The notes beneath the pieces were generated by a model. The model did not search any database. It saw nothing but the letters and a program-made list of their open reading frames with translations, and was not told the DNA's origin. From Zygnema cylindricum (Eukaryota > Streptophyta > Zygnematophyceae > Zygnematales > Zygnemataceae), in NCBI GenBank assembly GCA_037447655.1, contig JBBHKE010002632.1, positions 272,956 through 336,955 of the forward strand: 64,000 bases of DNA. The letters are read 5' to 3'. Position numbers and translations under genes: made by a program. Positions 10,477 to 22,044 of this stretch are shown in pieces. How positions within the stretch are numbered: position 1 is the stretch's first letter; the number at the start of each line of letters is the position of its first letter.

Positions 10477-11463
10477 ACCTTTGGAGGAAGTAGGAGATTG
10501 AGAGGAGTGTAGAAAGGGTGTGTAGATTTGGGTTATTTTTCTTTGTAATGGGCGAAATTATTTTTCCGAAATCTTACTTCTTCAATGTGATGCAATTGTG
10601 TGTTTTTTGAGAGGTTCCGCTTATATGTATTTGTTGTGGTAAACATTGGGGTGAAAAGCGATCCTATCACGTGTTTTCCTTTGTTCTTTATTTCTACATG
10701 ACTACACCGCCCATGGTCATTGGAGTTAGTTAACAAATAAGCATAAGCGCTAATTAAATGTTATTATGGCTATATGACGATAAATAAACCACACATTACA
10801 TTAACGCAAAGGGAAAATTAGTATTATTAACATCAGGTAAGCGTTTCTCGGTGTATCATTTACAATTCACCGTGAATTGCTATTATTGTTTTGAAATAAT
10901 TAGTGTAAAGAAACAATTGTTGCTATTAACTCTATTTTGGATTCAAAGGCCTAACGCCAACCAAACAATAACGCTAATTTATACATCTAACACTAATTTG
11001 GATACACACTCCCATAGTGTAGCCGCTATTGGTTGCGTTCACATAGTCAACGCTTAAACATGTGTAAACGAATTTGCGTGATTTTCTACCGTCTTCATTA
11101 CTAGGAACAAAATGTGAGACTATTTGAAAATCGACCAAATTAGAGTCATTGAAAGTAATTATAGCGTACATATATTAGCGTAAAGGAAGAAGGTGAGTTA
11201 TTAATTCTATTTTAGGTTAGAGGGTCAAAAATTGGGGGCGCCGAATTTGTGTTATTAACACTAAAATTGATTCACAGTGTAGCTTACAAATTGACAAGAT
11301 CCGTACATCCACTCTTTAAATACCTCCTTATTTAGTGTAGCTTAAACTAATGAAATCGTATTTATATTAGAGTAAAGGCAAAAATAGTACTATAAATTCA
11401 ATATTAGGTTCACGGCTAATAATATAAGACATGTTATTAACACAACACCCTGTATCTCTATAA
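10477..11463. other. Stretch without a gene, with likely TA-target MITE remnants
   Basis: No supported coding frame. CACCGTGAATTGC near 10868 and the inverted GATTCACAGTG|TA near 11279 could be the ends of a decayed copy of the TA-target family seen at 18257, 43903 and 57242. The 5' flank lacks the expected TA. CGGTG|TA near 10850 looks like another stray end. Confidence 0.35.
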
Positions 11464-11513
11464 GGGATAATATTTTTTTCGCCACTTAAAGCATCTTTTA
11501 TCCCTACACACTT
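11464..11513. repeat. Left arm of an inverted repeat split by the copia element
   Basis: ATTTTTTTCGCCACTTAAAG and the following bases to CCCTACAC recur as an inverted, roughly 80 percent matching copy at about 18202-18250, just beyond the copia element at 11565-18163. The two arms would be about 180 bp apart without the copia. They therefore look like one small TIR element into which the copia inserted. No target duplication for it is clear. Confidence 0.45.
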
Positions 11514-11564
11514 CTCCGATTTTCAGCTCGAGACCGCCAATCAAAAGCTGAGAATCATACCTTT

Positions 11565-12003
11565 TGTAAGGATCGACACACACAAGGATAGAAGAAAGAT
11601 GTAGTGCGCAAGAAAAAGATAGCAAGAAAAGATCACTCCAGTAAAAGACAATATATTTCACCGGAATATTTCCCCTCTTACAAAAGTTAAAGTTTTCCCC
11701 CAAACGACTAAGTCCTAAATACACTCATATCAAGCAAGCAAAGTACTACTCAAGCGACGTCGTACAAAATTACGCCGCGCGAACCAATCAAAACAAAGTA
11801 CCAACGAAACAACATACCGTACGCGGTACTATACGAAAATACACGACTGCCGTACATACCTAAAGTACTACGCACGCAAAACCAAACCAAACTATATAAA
11901 ACTAAACTAATCACGCCACGCCAAACAAAGCCACACGTAAACTATATAATTTATAATACGGCGCTCAACAAAACAAAGACACAGTTTCAAAATGAACCTA
12001 ACA
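11565..12003 (-). repeat. 3' LTR of copia-1
   Basis: 439 bp and aligned with 16938-18163 after removing the nested TIR element and a small indel near 16970. It supplies the empty site for that insertion (AACGACTAAGTCCTAAAT). The minus-strand polypurine tract GAGAGGGGGAT abuts it at 12004-12015. Confidence 0.9.
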
Positions 12004-12030
12004 ATCCCCCTCTCATTGTGAGACCCCCTC

Positions 12031-12565
12031 TCAAACTAAAAATAAACCTAATTTAGGTCGTCCACATAAAAGTACATCATAAACCGCCGCCTTAGTCAAC
12101 ATACCTGCGGCCTCCTCCAAAGTCGACACGTACGTAAACTCAATCTCCTTCGCAACAACAAAATCGCGTACGAAATGCCAGTGGATACGAATATGTTTTG
12201 TTCGCTTGTGAAAGACCAGATTTTTCACAAGCGCCATCGAACTCATGTTGTCAGTAAAAATCTGCAAGCAACCAATTACAACGCCCAACTCACCAAGCAT
12301 CTCCTTGATCCACACTGACGCCTTTGCAATATGACATATATCCTGATTCTGTGGAACTTAACGCAACCGTAGGTTGGATTCGCCAACTCCAAGATACTGT
12401 CGCGCCGCCCAAAATGAATGCGTACCCTAACGTGGATTTTCCACTGTCGAAATCTCCACCCCAATCTGCGTCGCAATAACCGATACACTGCAAAGGGTCC
12501 CTTTTGGACGCATACACTAAGCCAAAGTCGATCGTACCATCCAAATAGGAGAATATCCGTTTCAC
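12031..12565 (-). pseudogene. copia-1 RNase H region
   Basis: Two overlapping minus-strand frames (12565-12290 and 12315-12031) carry a typical copia RNase H: YCDADWGGD with the first catalytic Asp, the ALSSTESGYMSYCKG block with the Glu, and downstream KHIRIHWHFVRDFV ahead of the polypurine tract. The two pieces are in different frames, so a frameshift separates them. It is joined in frame to the RT upstream apart from a stop at 12572-12574. Confidence 0.85.
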
Positions 12566-12571
12566 TGCCTC

Positions 12572-13579
12572 CTAATGATTCTTTTTTGGAGCGTTGCAAT
12601 AATGACTGACAATTGACACCGCCGCCGCAATATCCGGACGCTTGCCTACACTCAAATACATTAAACTACCAACTGCTTCATGGTATGGTACTGAAACATT
12701 TTCTTCCTCTTCGTTTTTTCTGTACTGTACTTTTGGATCGAATGGCGTCGAGACAGATTTCGCGCCAATCATACCAAATCTTGTCAAGACCTCTCTACAG
12801 TACTGAGCTTGACTTAATTTAATTACAATCTCACTGGGCCTTATAACTTCTATCCCCAAAATGTACCTTACTTCTTCAAGATCTGTCACTTTAAAATGTA
12901 TGCTAAGGTATTCTTTTAACTTATTAATAACAGACAGCGTGTCACTAATCAGTAGGAAGTCATCGACATACACAAAAAAAATAATTTGGTCCTTTCCCTC
13001 TCCTTTCACATAAACTCCGGAATCCGAAATTGTACGAACAAAACCATAATTAGTAAGTACCTTATGAAGACGAAGGTACCGTGTCCTCGACGCTTGTTTT
13101 AATCCGTACAAGGATTTTTGCAGCCGCCATACTTTTCCTTCTTTTGAAGGCACACCCTCGGGCACCTTCATATAAACCTCCTCTTTTAATTGTCCATTTA
13201 AAAAGGTTGTTTCTACGTCCATTTGATATATGTGCTTATTCCCCGCGGCCGCAATAGCAATTATCATTCTCAAAGAATCGAACTTAACAACTGGTGCATA
13301 AGTTTCCGAATAATCAACCCCCTCTACTTGTTGAAAACCTTTACACACCAATCTAGCCTTATATTTTATTATCTCCCCCGTAGCACCAGTTTTTGTTTTA
13401 AATATCCATTTAGCATCAATCGCCTTCTTCCCCTCCGGTAAACTCACCTCCTCAAACGTATTATTATCAATAATGGATTTTAATTCCTTCTCCCACGCCG
13501 GTTTCCACTTATCCTCCCAATCCTTAGAACTTCGTGCCTCGGCGTAAGATTGGGGATCGCCGGGCATATTCTCGGTCAA
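12572..13579 (-). pseudogene. copia-1 reverse transcriptase
   Basis: The 335-codon frame has the copia RT landmarks in order: AKWIFKTKTG, YKARLVCKGFQQ, DYSETYAPVVKFDSLR, QMDVETTFLNGQL (catalytic Asp), LQKSLYGLKQA, and the FVYVDDFLL active-site box, then PYHEAVGSLMYLS. It is in frame with the integrase frame above (one stop at 13586-13588) and the RNase H below. The catalytic residues are intact although the polyprotein is not. Confidence 0.9.
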
Positions 13580-13585
13580 TGATTG

Positions 13586-15150
13586 CTACAAAATAAATGC
13601 CTCCTCCGAGGCATCCAAAAAAAAATAACTGGAATTTTCGACATTACCACCTTTGCGATCAAATGATAACCGATCCGGCTTCTTCCCCCTCGTCTCACGT
13701 TGACTCCTTCGTAATGGAACCTCATTTTCTTTTTCGTTTGCGGATTTTTCAAATTCGGGTTCTTCCTCGTGGAAAGAAACGTTCGGAGATTTAGAACTTT
13801 TAGATCGACGAATGGCCGAAGACATTCGGGAATTTTCACTTCGGATCTCGTCAAAATTAATCAATTCCGGATGAGTTTCGGAATTAGCTTTCCCCCTCTT
13901 CATATTGACGACCGGATCCGCCTCATTGTCGAAATCCGAATCATCGAGATGAGGAAAAGAGAGAGTCTTATTCACTTCCAGAAAATCATGATTAGTAGAG
14001 AATTTTTCGGAACGAGAAATGACAACTTTAAGATCCTCATGGAAATTTATATTATGACTCTCCTCAATTACATGACGAATCGGATCATAAACCCTGTATA
14101 AACACCCTTTGGAGCTATACCCCACAAAAATTCTTGGCCAACTACGAGAAGAGAATTTACCTCGTCGTTTTACTGATTCGATGTACACCGACGCACGACA
14201 CCCCCAAATTCGTAAATGATGTAACGAGGGCTTTCGACCATACCATAACTCGTAAGGAGTCTTGTCGCCCGAAAGAGAAGTAAGTCGACGGTTACAAATA
14301 TAATTAGCCGTTAAGATCACATCTCCCCATAAATACTCCTTCTTTCCCAATCTGTGAATCATCGAGCGCACCATTTCTTGAAATGTGCGATTTTTGCGCT
14401 CGGCGATTCCATTCGATTCCGGTGAGTACGATGCCATAAATTCTTGTCAGATCCCCCATTTCTTGCAATACGGATGAAATGCCTTAAACTCCCCGCCATT
14501 ATCAGATCGAACCGCCTTTAATTTTCGTTCACATTGCCTTTCGACCATAACGTGCCACTCTTCAAATTTTGCGGATGCATCGGATTTATTTTTGAGGAGA
14601 TAGACCCATGTGAATCTTGAATAATCGTCGACAATAACCATGATATATTTGTTCCCCCCCAAGCTTTCAGGCTTGACATCACCACAAAGATCCACGTGTA
14701 CTTTTTCAAGTAGATGCGTTTACCGAAAATTTCGCGTCCTTATTAGGATAGGGTTTGCGGATCTGACGCCCTTGACTATATCCGTCACAACCGTTGACTT
14801 TTTCACCTGACATCAATTCTAAGCCACGCGTGCAACCGACTTTGATCATACGTTTCAAAATTTTGTTCTGACGTGTGGCACATGCGATAGTGCCATAGCT
14901 TTAGATCTCCCTTAATTTCGACGATCTGTCCAATGATACCGTCATCATGACGCTTTGACTTTGGTCGCTTCCATAACAGACGACTATGGAAAGCGTCAGA
15001 TACTTCGCCCTCACTGATTGTCACTCCATCACTACGTACAATTTTGATCGTGGAATCTCCTAATGCGTACACGCTCGCGCCAGATTTTTGGATTTGGGGT
15101 ACGCTCAAAAGATGTGCAGAGCCGCCTAGAATATAAAGTACGTTCAACAA
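13586..15150 (-). pseudogene. copia-1 integrase region
   Basis: The 15150-14803 piece includes the pre-integrase block LKLWHYRMCHTSEQN, whose first His and Cys belong to a damaged HHCC finger. The 14695-14447 piece holds MVIVDDYSRFTWVYLLK and VRSDNGGEF, the first two Asp residues of the DDE triad. The 14437-13586 piece begins ASYSPESNGIAERKNR with the Glu and ends in a Ser-rich linker to RT. A stop at 14447-14449 replaces a residue in the conserved 'G(I)(R)HEF' stretch, and a frameshift lies between 14803 and 14695. Confidence 0.88.
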
Positions 15151-15237
15151 CTGGATTTCGGAGATTCGTTCAGATCCATTTGGATATGGCTAAATCAAGT
15201 CAAGTCGTACAGTACCAATTGTACCAATGGAAATAAC

Positions 15238-16896
15238 TTAACCACTAGCGACCGTAATATTTTTAGGTACGGTCAAAGCGCGCATTTCGTCAAAATGCGT
15301 GCCGTCCGTACATACGTGATGCGAAGCGCCGGAGTCAATGATCCACTTCTTGTCGTTTTGCGCTTCGAATGACGTCGTTTTGTTTATGATACTTAGCGTG
15401 GAGAAAATAGTCGGACCTTCGTCCCTCTCATTATTTTCCCCAACAAAGTGTCCATGGCCGCCGAATTGGCCGCCACGTCCACCGCGCCCCCCACTATCAA
15501 ATCGGTTGCCGCCACGTCCACCAAATCTGAGGTTGCCGCCGCCGCGGCCGCCGCCGACGTCAGATCTCGCGTAACATTGGGGACTAATGTGTACCCATTT
15601 CCCGCAATAGTGGCATTGTTTTTCTTTGTCCAGGCAAGAGGAGGACATATGACCAGGTTTATTGCATCGAAAGGAAGTGAAAGTAGATTGATCTTGGAAG
15701 GTGGATTGACCGGGAAAGTTTCCCCTCCTTTCGGTGCTTCTTCCCATTCCCCTAGATCCGCCTCCTCTTCCCCTTCCCCCTCTTCCCCCACGGAGAAAAT
15801 TTAGATCCGCGGGTTCTTCGGAGGATGCGTTCAGAGATCCACCCGAGGCCGAAACTTTAGGAGGACCTCCGCGATTTCTCTCGGTGGTTTTAAGGTAATT
15901 CACGATAAATTCATAAGTCGGATTCGTTTGTGCCCAAAGTATTTCTTTAAGGTAAGTAAGATTGTTGGGTAATGCATTGATGAGACCGATCACTTTGTCC
16001 TCCGGGATATTAATCCTGCTGTTATTCGAGAGTTGCTCCACAATAATATTATATCGTTTGATTACATCATCAATCGATTCGTTAGACTTTATCTTAAATT
16101 GGATAAAGTCCGTGTAGGCATATTGCCCCTTGTTTTGGAACCCCTTCTCAAATTGACTTTCGAGCGACTTCCAACACTCATGAGTCGTATCTTGGGTAAG
16201 GAAATGATCATGCACCGAAGCGGTGCAAGATTGCATGAGGCTGGTGATGGCCGAAAGATTTTTCTTCTTCCAAAGGCGGCGAGCCTTCGGATCGTCGATC
16301 GACATCTTTTCTTCTCCATTCACGATCTTCCAAAGGTGATGGACAATGAGTTGCGCCTTGATATATTTCTTCCATATTTGATAGTTAGATCCGTTAAAGA
16401 GGACAATCTTCCCCAGCATGGAAGGGATCGGTAACTCGTCATCAGATTCATATTCGAGATCCGAGTCGTTCTCGATCACAAACTTCCCCTTTCGGAGAGC
16501 CTCCCTCAAAATATCGTCATCCTCGACCCCTCCATCCGAAGCCATCTCAAAAGTATTCAAGATCGGATCCTCCTCATCCATTTTAAACTTCCCCTTTCAA
16601 TTGGCATCCGTGATCCGTTGATCTACTAGAGTAAGAAAACCGTCAAACAACTCATTAAGACGATCTTCGGTTTACACCACCCTTTCTTGTTTCTCTTTCT
16701 CCTCTTTTAGAAGTGGGTTGGAGGGAGAACCCTTTTCAAAAGTCTCTCCTCCGAAGCCGAAATCTTTCACACTCCGATCTGGAGATGAATCGGCCAGATC
16801 CGGTAGATCCGGTAGATCCGGATTGGGAGCCGCAATAGGAGAAGGTGTGGATGAGGACTTCTTCTTCTTTCCCCCCATGGCGGCAAGACTTGCCAC
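15238..16896 (-). pseudogene. copia-1 gag and protease
   Basis: One reading frame from ATG at 16896 to 15238 is interrupted by stops at 16672-16674 and 16597-16599. The second half (from 16581) has a UBN2-type capsid (NGSNYQIWKKYIKAQL; INALPNNLTYLKEIL), an Arg-Gly-rich linker, then two zinc knuckles. The second knuckle, CHYCGKWVHISPQC, is complete. The first has lost its leading Cys (SFRCNKPGHMSSSC). The aspartic protease motif WIIDSGASHHVC follows near 15320. Further in-frame stops separate it from the integrase. Confidence 0.88.
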
Positions 16897-16920
16897 CTTG
16901 AGATCTCTTAAAGGAGCAAA

Positions 16921-16937
16921 CTAGCTCCGATACCACG
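16921..16937 (-). other. copia-1 primer-binding site (tRNA-iMet 3' end)
   Basis: On the coding strand the 5' LTR is followed by CGTGGTATCGGAGCTAG. This matches TGGTATCAGAGCCAG, the complement of the 3' end of plant tRNA-iMet, with a G for A and a T for C. It is the usual full-tRNA priming mode of plant LTR elements. Confidence 0.85.
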
Positions 16938-18163
16938 TGTAAGGATCGACACACACAAGGATAGAAGGAAGACAAGATGTAGAGCGCAAGCAAAAGATAG
17001 CAAGAAGAGATCACTCCAGTAAAAGACAATATATTTCACCTAAATATTTCCCCTCTTACAAAAGTTAAAGTTTTCCCCCAAACGACTAAGGGTGTGTCCC
17101 CATGTACTTCGAACTTAGCGAATTTACTTTGTATTTTAGCGCGGATCCGCCGGACCCGGTGTTCAAGTGTCCCTATGTCTGTAAGGACGAAATCGTAACT
17201 TACGCTTGTGACGATTGTATACGTCGACAGTACCTGTGACGGTTGTCAACGTCTACAATCTGTGGTCGCACTTTGTTTTTTGTACCTGCGTGTGACGTCG
17301 CATGTCTTACCGTGACATTGTAGACGTAGCCCCTTCCAGCCTGTGCAATTTCACGGTCGAAGAAGATGTGCTTTGTCTTCGCGTCGCCTGTCCGCTCGAC
17401 GTGAAATGGCATCGAAATTTGAAGACCCCTGCAAAAAAAGAAATTCGTACTAGACGAAAACGGACAAATCCAAACAAATTGTGTACTTGTCTTTGTCGTA
17501 TTAGAACGCAAACGGACAAAACATAGCGAACTATGTACTTTTCTTTGTCCTTGGAAATCTTAGGATTTTTGTCGAAATTTACGGCACGTGCGAAAGTATG
17601 TTCCTATTTGTCAATTAAAAAAACCTAATTTTAAATCACATCGCGCATGTGTTTTAAAGATAAGGTTGAAGATGACGTTTTTTGTCGTCGAAGTGGGTCG
17701 AAAAGCACAAGACGACAACTTTTCGTACATCCTAAGTTCAGGGATGACGCAAATTGTACTCTACAAATTTGCGATTCCTTCGTACGGTTGCAACTTAGGC
17801 AGTACGGTGCTAAGTTTTACAGCAAACGACAGGAAAAAACCCTTACTTATGCACATGGGGACACACCCTAAGTCCTAAATACACTCCTATTAAGCAAGCA
17901 AAGTACTACTCAAGCGACGTTGTACAAAAGTACGCCGCGCGAACCAATCAAAACAAAGTACCAACGAAACAACATACCGTAAGCGGTACTATACGAAAAT
18001 ACATGCTTACCGTACATACCTAAAGTACTACGCACGCAAAACCAAACCAAACTATATAAAACTAAACTAATAACGCCACGCTTAACAAAGCCACACGTAA
18101 ACTATATAATTTATAATACGGCGCTCAACAAAACTGAGACGCCGTTTCACAATGAACCTAACA
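16938..18163 (-). repeat. 5' LTR of copia-1, interrupted by a TIR element
   Basis: Matches 11565-12003 on either side of the insertion at 17090-17868. The length difference is explained by that insertion, its 3 bp duplication and a small extra GAAGACAA-type stretch. Confidence 0.9.
17090..17868. mobile_element. PIF/Harbinger-like TIR element inside the copia-1 LTR (copy E2)
   Basis: The ends GGGTGTGTCCCCATGTA and the inverted ...CATGGGGACACACCC are flanked by TAA on both sides (17087-17089, 17869-17871). The other LTR has a single TAA at that point, so the target duplication is read directly. The interior has TGTGACGTCGC and 'gtagacg' words and is closer to the element at 57682 than to the 950 bp group. 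No transposase is encoded. Confidence 0.9.
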
Positions 18164-18256
18164 CCTTTCAATGGCAACCATCCGATCCACAATCTGACTT
18201 GTGCTTGTATGTAGGGAGAAAAATTGTTTTAAGTGGCGAAAAAAACATTAACACTA

Positions 18257-18927
18257 CACCTTGAATCGTTATTAGCGTATATAAATTAGTAGTGTAAAGA
18301 AAAAATTAGCGTCATTCATTCTAATTTAGTGCCTGAGACGTGGCAGATTATGGTCCACTTCCTTAAATAGTGTATTTTATTATATTTAAGGTATAAATGT
18401 CAAAATTTTGGGGTGCCCTAATTTGGGTTCTTAAAATTTTGATTTTCTTCCTCAAATAGGATACATGATTTTAATTTTTCCTTGACGTTATTTAAGGTAC
18501 GGTACAAAATAGCGTAAAGATCGAAAGTACAACAAGATCTAAATAGTATGGCATACGATCGATGTCAGACCGTACATAAATGTACCTTTTCAAGTGAAAA
18601 AATTTCAAAAAATGAATTAAATCAGACGCGCACGCATAGGAACGTGCGCTCAAGAAACAGGATTATTCTGACACGTAAATTAGTCTGACATGTACGAATA
18701 TTTAAATTTCACGACGGCGTACGATTTCTAATATTTTGTTTGAATACATATATTAATGTATATAATCGTACGAAGAACCTTCCATTTTTACTGTTCCCAA
18801 ATTAGCATAATGCCGAAATTAGAATACTCTTTTTTAAAAAAAAAAAATCAAATTCTTAATTAGCATCAATTACTGTAAATTTTCATCAACATTATTTAAA
18901 CTTTGACACTAATAACGATTCGCGGTG
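18257..18927. mobile_element. TA-target TIR element (copy G4)
   Basis: Left end CACCTTGAATCGTTATTAGCG and right end the inverse of CACCGCGAATCGTTATTAGTG, each bordered by TA (18255-18256, 18928-18929). The interior shares 'cagaccgtacataaatgtac' with the element at 43903-44440. The TA duplication points to the Tc1/mariner (Stowaway-like) superfamily, but the terminal sequence is not the common Stowaway CTCCCTCC. No transposase is encoded. Confidence 0.75.
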
Positions 18928-19246
18928 TAGCGATACACGGTGTACTTCCGAAGGACATGTCGAAACTGAACACGCAGGCAGACGACACTTTTTTGACTTT
19001 TAGTTCTTCAGGAGTTAATAAACGAAGAACATCCTCGTAAACGACAACCCTTTCCAAAGACCGACGGCTAATTTGTCGGACAGGGCACGGCGACGGTCGA
19101 CCTGCGACAATGCAAAATCTGCAAAACCGATTTGCAGGTTCGCAATTTCCAATCGACGGCTGTCACTTGTGGAAAACTCTACGCTACAAATGTCACCAAT
19201 AGGAAATCTCGACTACTATGGTCTTGTGATGAAATGGAAATATCTG

Positions 19247-19255
19247 TTTATAAAG
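19247..19255 (+). promoter_or_regulatory. Possible TATA box of the desiccation-related gene
   Basis: TTTATAAAG lies about 130 bp before the ATG at 19382. The stretch between the TIR element ending at 18927 and this point (about 320 bp) holds no gene and is the likely proximal promoter. Placement is inferred; no transcript start is visible. Confidence 0.4.
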
Positions 19256-19381
19256 AGGTGAGGCTCACTCTTAAAAACATCATACTAACGCAGTAAAACA
19301 AAACAGCAAACAGTTTTGAGGTAAGGAGAAAAAGAAAAAAGGGAGGAAAAGGTTGAGAGGGACGTTGTTGTTTTGGAAGCT

Positions 19382-22044
19382 ATGGCGCTCGTCATGTCCC
19401 CTTCTTTGGTTTTAATTTTGTGCATTGCTCTGTTTGCGCCTTCTTTTGCCCAACTTCCCACAACCCCACCAGCTCCTCCCGGGGTTCCACTGGGAGAAAA
19501 AGACTTATTTCAAGTAATATTTGATAAATACTAAAAAATCTCAGTTCATAAAACTTGATGTTAGCAATTGAACAACTCCTTTCATGAAATGTGCAAGGTC
19601 TTATGGCTTGGGCTTCTTTTAATAGCCCAAATATGATATGCATACAATTCAAATTTTGTGCCATGTTTTAAAATAAAATGGATGTCGGAATGAGGATATA
19701 TAATATTATTGTCGACTAATTCAGTAAATCTAACGACCTTAGATACCCTAGATGCAAAATCGATCTCCTTTTATTTTATTTCCTTGTCCACAAATCGGCC
19801 AGCAATTGAATTTGTGATTAAGAAAACTTAGACACAACGAACTTTTTTGAATTCAAAATTTAGGCAACAAATATGTTTTTTTTTTTTTTTTTTTGTAATC
19901 CATGACTTGTCGGGGGGTAAACTGTCAGCTTGCCCTGAATTTGGAGCATTTGGAGACCGAATTTTATCTATTTTCTGCGTACGGAGTCGGATTAGACGCA
20001 TTTGCACCCAATTTGACCGGAGGAGGCCCTCCTCCTATTGGAGGGAAAAAGGCAAATTTGTCCCCCAATGTCGAAAAAATTGCGGGAATGTTCGGCCTTC
20101 AAGAAATCGGTCATGTCAGGTAATGTCTACAAATCTTCACTTCGTTAAAGCAAAAGCTACTTATCGGCCATTTCTTAGTATATTTTTACCATTTAGAAAA
20201 TAAGTGGGTTTTGCTAAAATGGTTATATTCAGTTCTAACAATACCTTAGAAAAAAGGTTGATCCAGCTATGATTAACCTTGTGCATTCGCTTCCGTTTTT
20301 TTGTTGTTCATCGGCCATAATAAATTACTTTCCTAACATCGACAGTTATTTGTTAAATGAATAATCGTTTCCAGAGTAATTCGATCGTTTCTCGGCGACG
20401 AGCAAGTTCCGCGTCCTTTCATCGACATCGGCAAAGCTTGGGCCGTCCTTTTCAATGAGGCTGAGGGAGAGGAGGTAATTCCATTTGACCCCTATGCGAA
20501 CGACTACAATTGGCTTTTGGCGGCGTACACTTTGCCGTACGTGGGACTCACGGCCTATGTTGGGGCGAACCCACTGCTGCAGTCCGTACCCGCGAAAGAG
20601 GTACAGTACTTTCGGGGGGCCAATTTGTTTTTAAGATTTTGTTTTACCATTTCAAAGTCCAGAAAAAGTTGTAGACATGGTAAATTGAGGTGTTTCTCAT
20701 GGTTTTCAATATGTAAGACAAGGATCTCTGTGCACCCTTTTGATGCCCACAATACTGAAATCATGGCTTGTTCATCTGTGTGAGCAGTCTAGAGCAGAAA
20801 GAGGTCACCCCAGGCAGCTAAAATAACTTTATGTATATATCCTGCTTTCTGGGAAACAGCTTCTAGGTGGCGTGTTAGGAGTTGAGGCCGGTCAGGATTC
20901 TCTCCTTCGAACGACGCTGTGGTGGAAGAGAGAAAAACTCGTTGTGCCATACGGCCAGAAAGTGGTGGAAATTACAAGTTTAATTTCAGCGGTAAGATCA
21001 GATGCATATGGAGTAATTTCATCATTAGTCTTTATCGGTATCCCGATGTCGACCTCAATTTTAATCCCATTTTCATATTCATGTCACATTTGATTGCACT
21101 TCATGCCAAGCTTAAAACCACTCCGACGTCAATACCCATGCCAATCTTAATCTCATCGTCGATGTCGATTTCAGTCTAAATCCTAATGTCGACCGAAAAA
21201 TCCTCATCACAATCACTTCAAATCTTTCTTTGAATTCTAATTTCAGTACCAGTCTCACTGTCGGCATCAGTGTTTGTTACATTCCGAGCCCAGTCACAAT
21301 TTCAGTTTTTCTCTGATAACAATCCCAGTCGCTAACTCATTTCCAATCTTGATCTCATTTTTGATGATGGAATGGCCTTCCCTAATCCCAATCTCAATCT
21401 AAAATAAAAGTTCCGAAGCCAGTTTATTTCAATCTGATTCGTTTTTTCAATAAGATCTTGTTGTCAATTTCAATGTTGGATGTCCATCATTCTCATTCTC
21501 ACCATAACCTCTCAATTGCAGTCGCAACCCCAAAAGTGAAAATGCGATGTCAATTTGAAGATCATTGTCAATGTCAATTTCATCCCGAATAGAAATATCA
21601 ATCCCAACATCAAGCGTCAACATTAATGTCAACATTAATTCTAATGCGATCATTAACCTCATTGTATCATTAACGTGAGCATTGATCGTCATCTCAATCT
21701 CTTCCTTTTTTAAATGAATTGTAATCCAAATCTTAATATCCCGACCTCAATTTCAATCTCTCCAGCTTCGCGATCGCCTTGACGGCTCCGGAACCATCGA
21801 CGACGAAAACATAGAAGTTCCGGCATATCTCGGAGCCGAGAGGAAAACGATGACGAACATTCTCTCGGCCAATGGCGACTCTCTCTCCTTCGCCCGAAAT
21901 CCCGCCCAGACTCTTTCCATTGTGTACGGAACTGGAAGCCCCTCAGAACCCGGAGGCTTTTGGCCCGAAGGGGCCACCGGAAACATCGCTAGTTACTACC
22001 GCTCCCACCCCTCTAATGCTATTGGGCAGCCACTGCTGAAGTGA
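19382..22044 (+). CDS. Desiccation-related protein PCC13-62-like (ferritin-like domain), five exons
   Basis: Exons: 19382-19513, 19929-20119, 20375-20600, 20860-20991 and 21766-22044. All have GT donors and AG acceptors, and together they give a continuous 319-aa protein. Residues 1-23 form a signal peptide ending PSFA|Q, so the product is probably secreted or vacuolar/apoplastic. LNLEHLETEFYLF (about 48-60) is the first ferritin-like helix, TGGGPPPIGGKKANL is the family signature, QEIGHVR (102-108) the ExxH helix, and GVEAGQDSLLR (about 191-201) the later helix. The C-terminus carries ARNPAQTLSIVYG and PGGFWPEGATG, also conserved in PCC13-62 relatives. The family accumulates on drying in resurrection and other plants, and its biochemical activity is unclear. 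Length fits the family. Intron 4 is a degenerate hexamer repeat. Confidence 0.92.
21000..21765 (+). repeat. Degenerate TCAAT(C/G/T)-type hexamer repeat forming intron 4
   Basis: Much of the intron is a drifting six-base pattern such as 'atctcaatttcaatctc' and 'gtcaacattaatgtcaac'. The same pattern fills the intron before the last exon of the third copy (about 61690-62400) and the duplicated intron at 23129-23597. It looks like an old simple repeat kept in this gene family's intron. Confidence 0.7.

Larger units (their letters stand above)
11565..18163 (-). mobile_element. Degraded full-length Ty1-copia retrotransposon (copia-1)
   Basis: LTRs at 11565-12003 and 16938-18163 begin TGTAAGGATCGACAC and end AACCTAACA on the plus strand. 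A perfect 5 bp target duplication CCTTT lies at 11560-11564 and 18164-18168. On the coding (minus) strand the order is 5' LTR (right), primer site, gag with zinc knuckles, protease, integrase, RT, RNase H, polypurine tract, 3' LTR. This order is diagnostic of Ty1-copia. Several in-frame stops and at least one frameshift break gag-pol, so it is not autonomous now. A Harbinger-like element (17090-17868) lies inside its 5' LTR. Confidence 0.93.

Noticed and set aside
15338-15804. Plus-strand Pro/Ala-rich frames over copia-1 gag
   Set aside because: They are shadows of the Arg-Gly-rich linker in the minus-strand gag.
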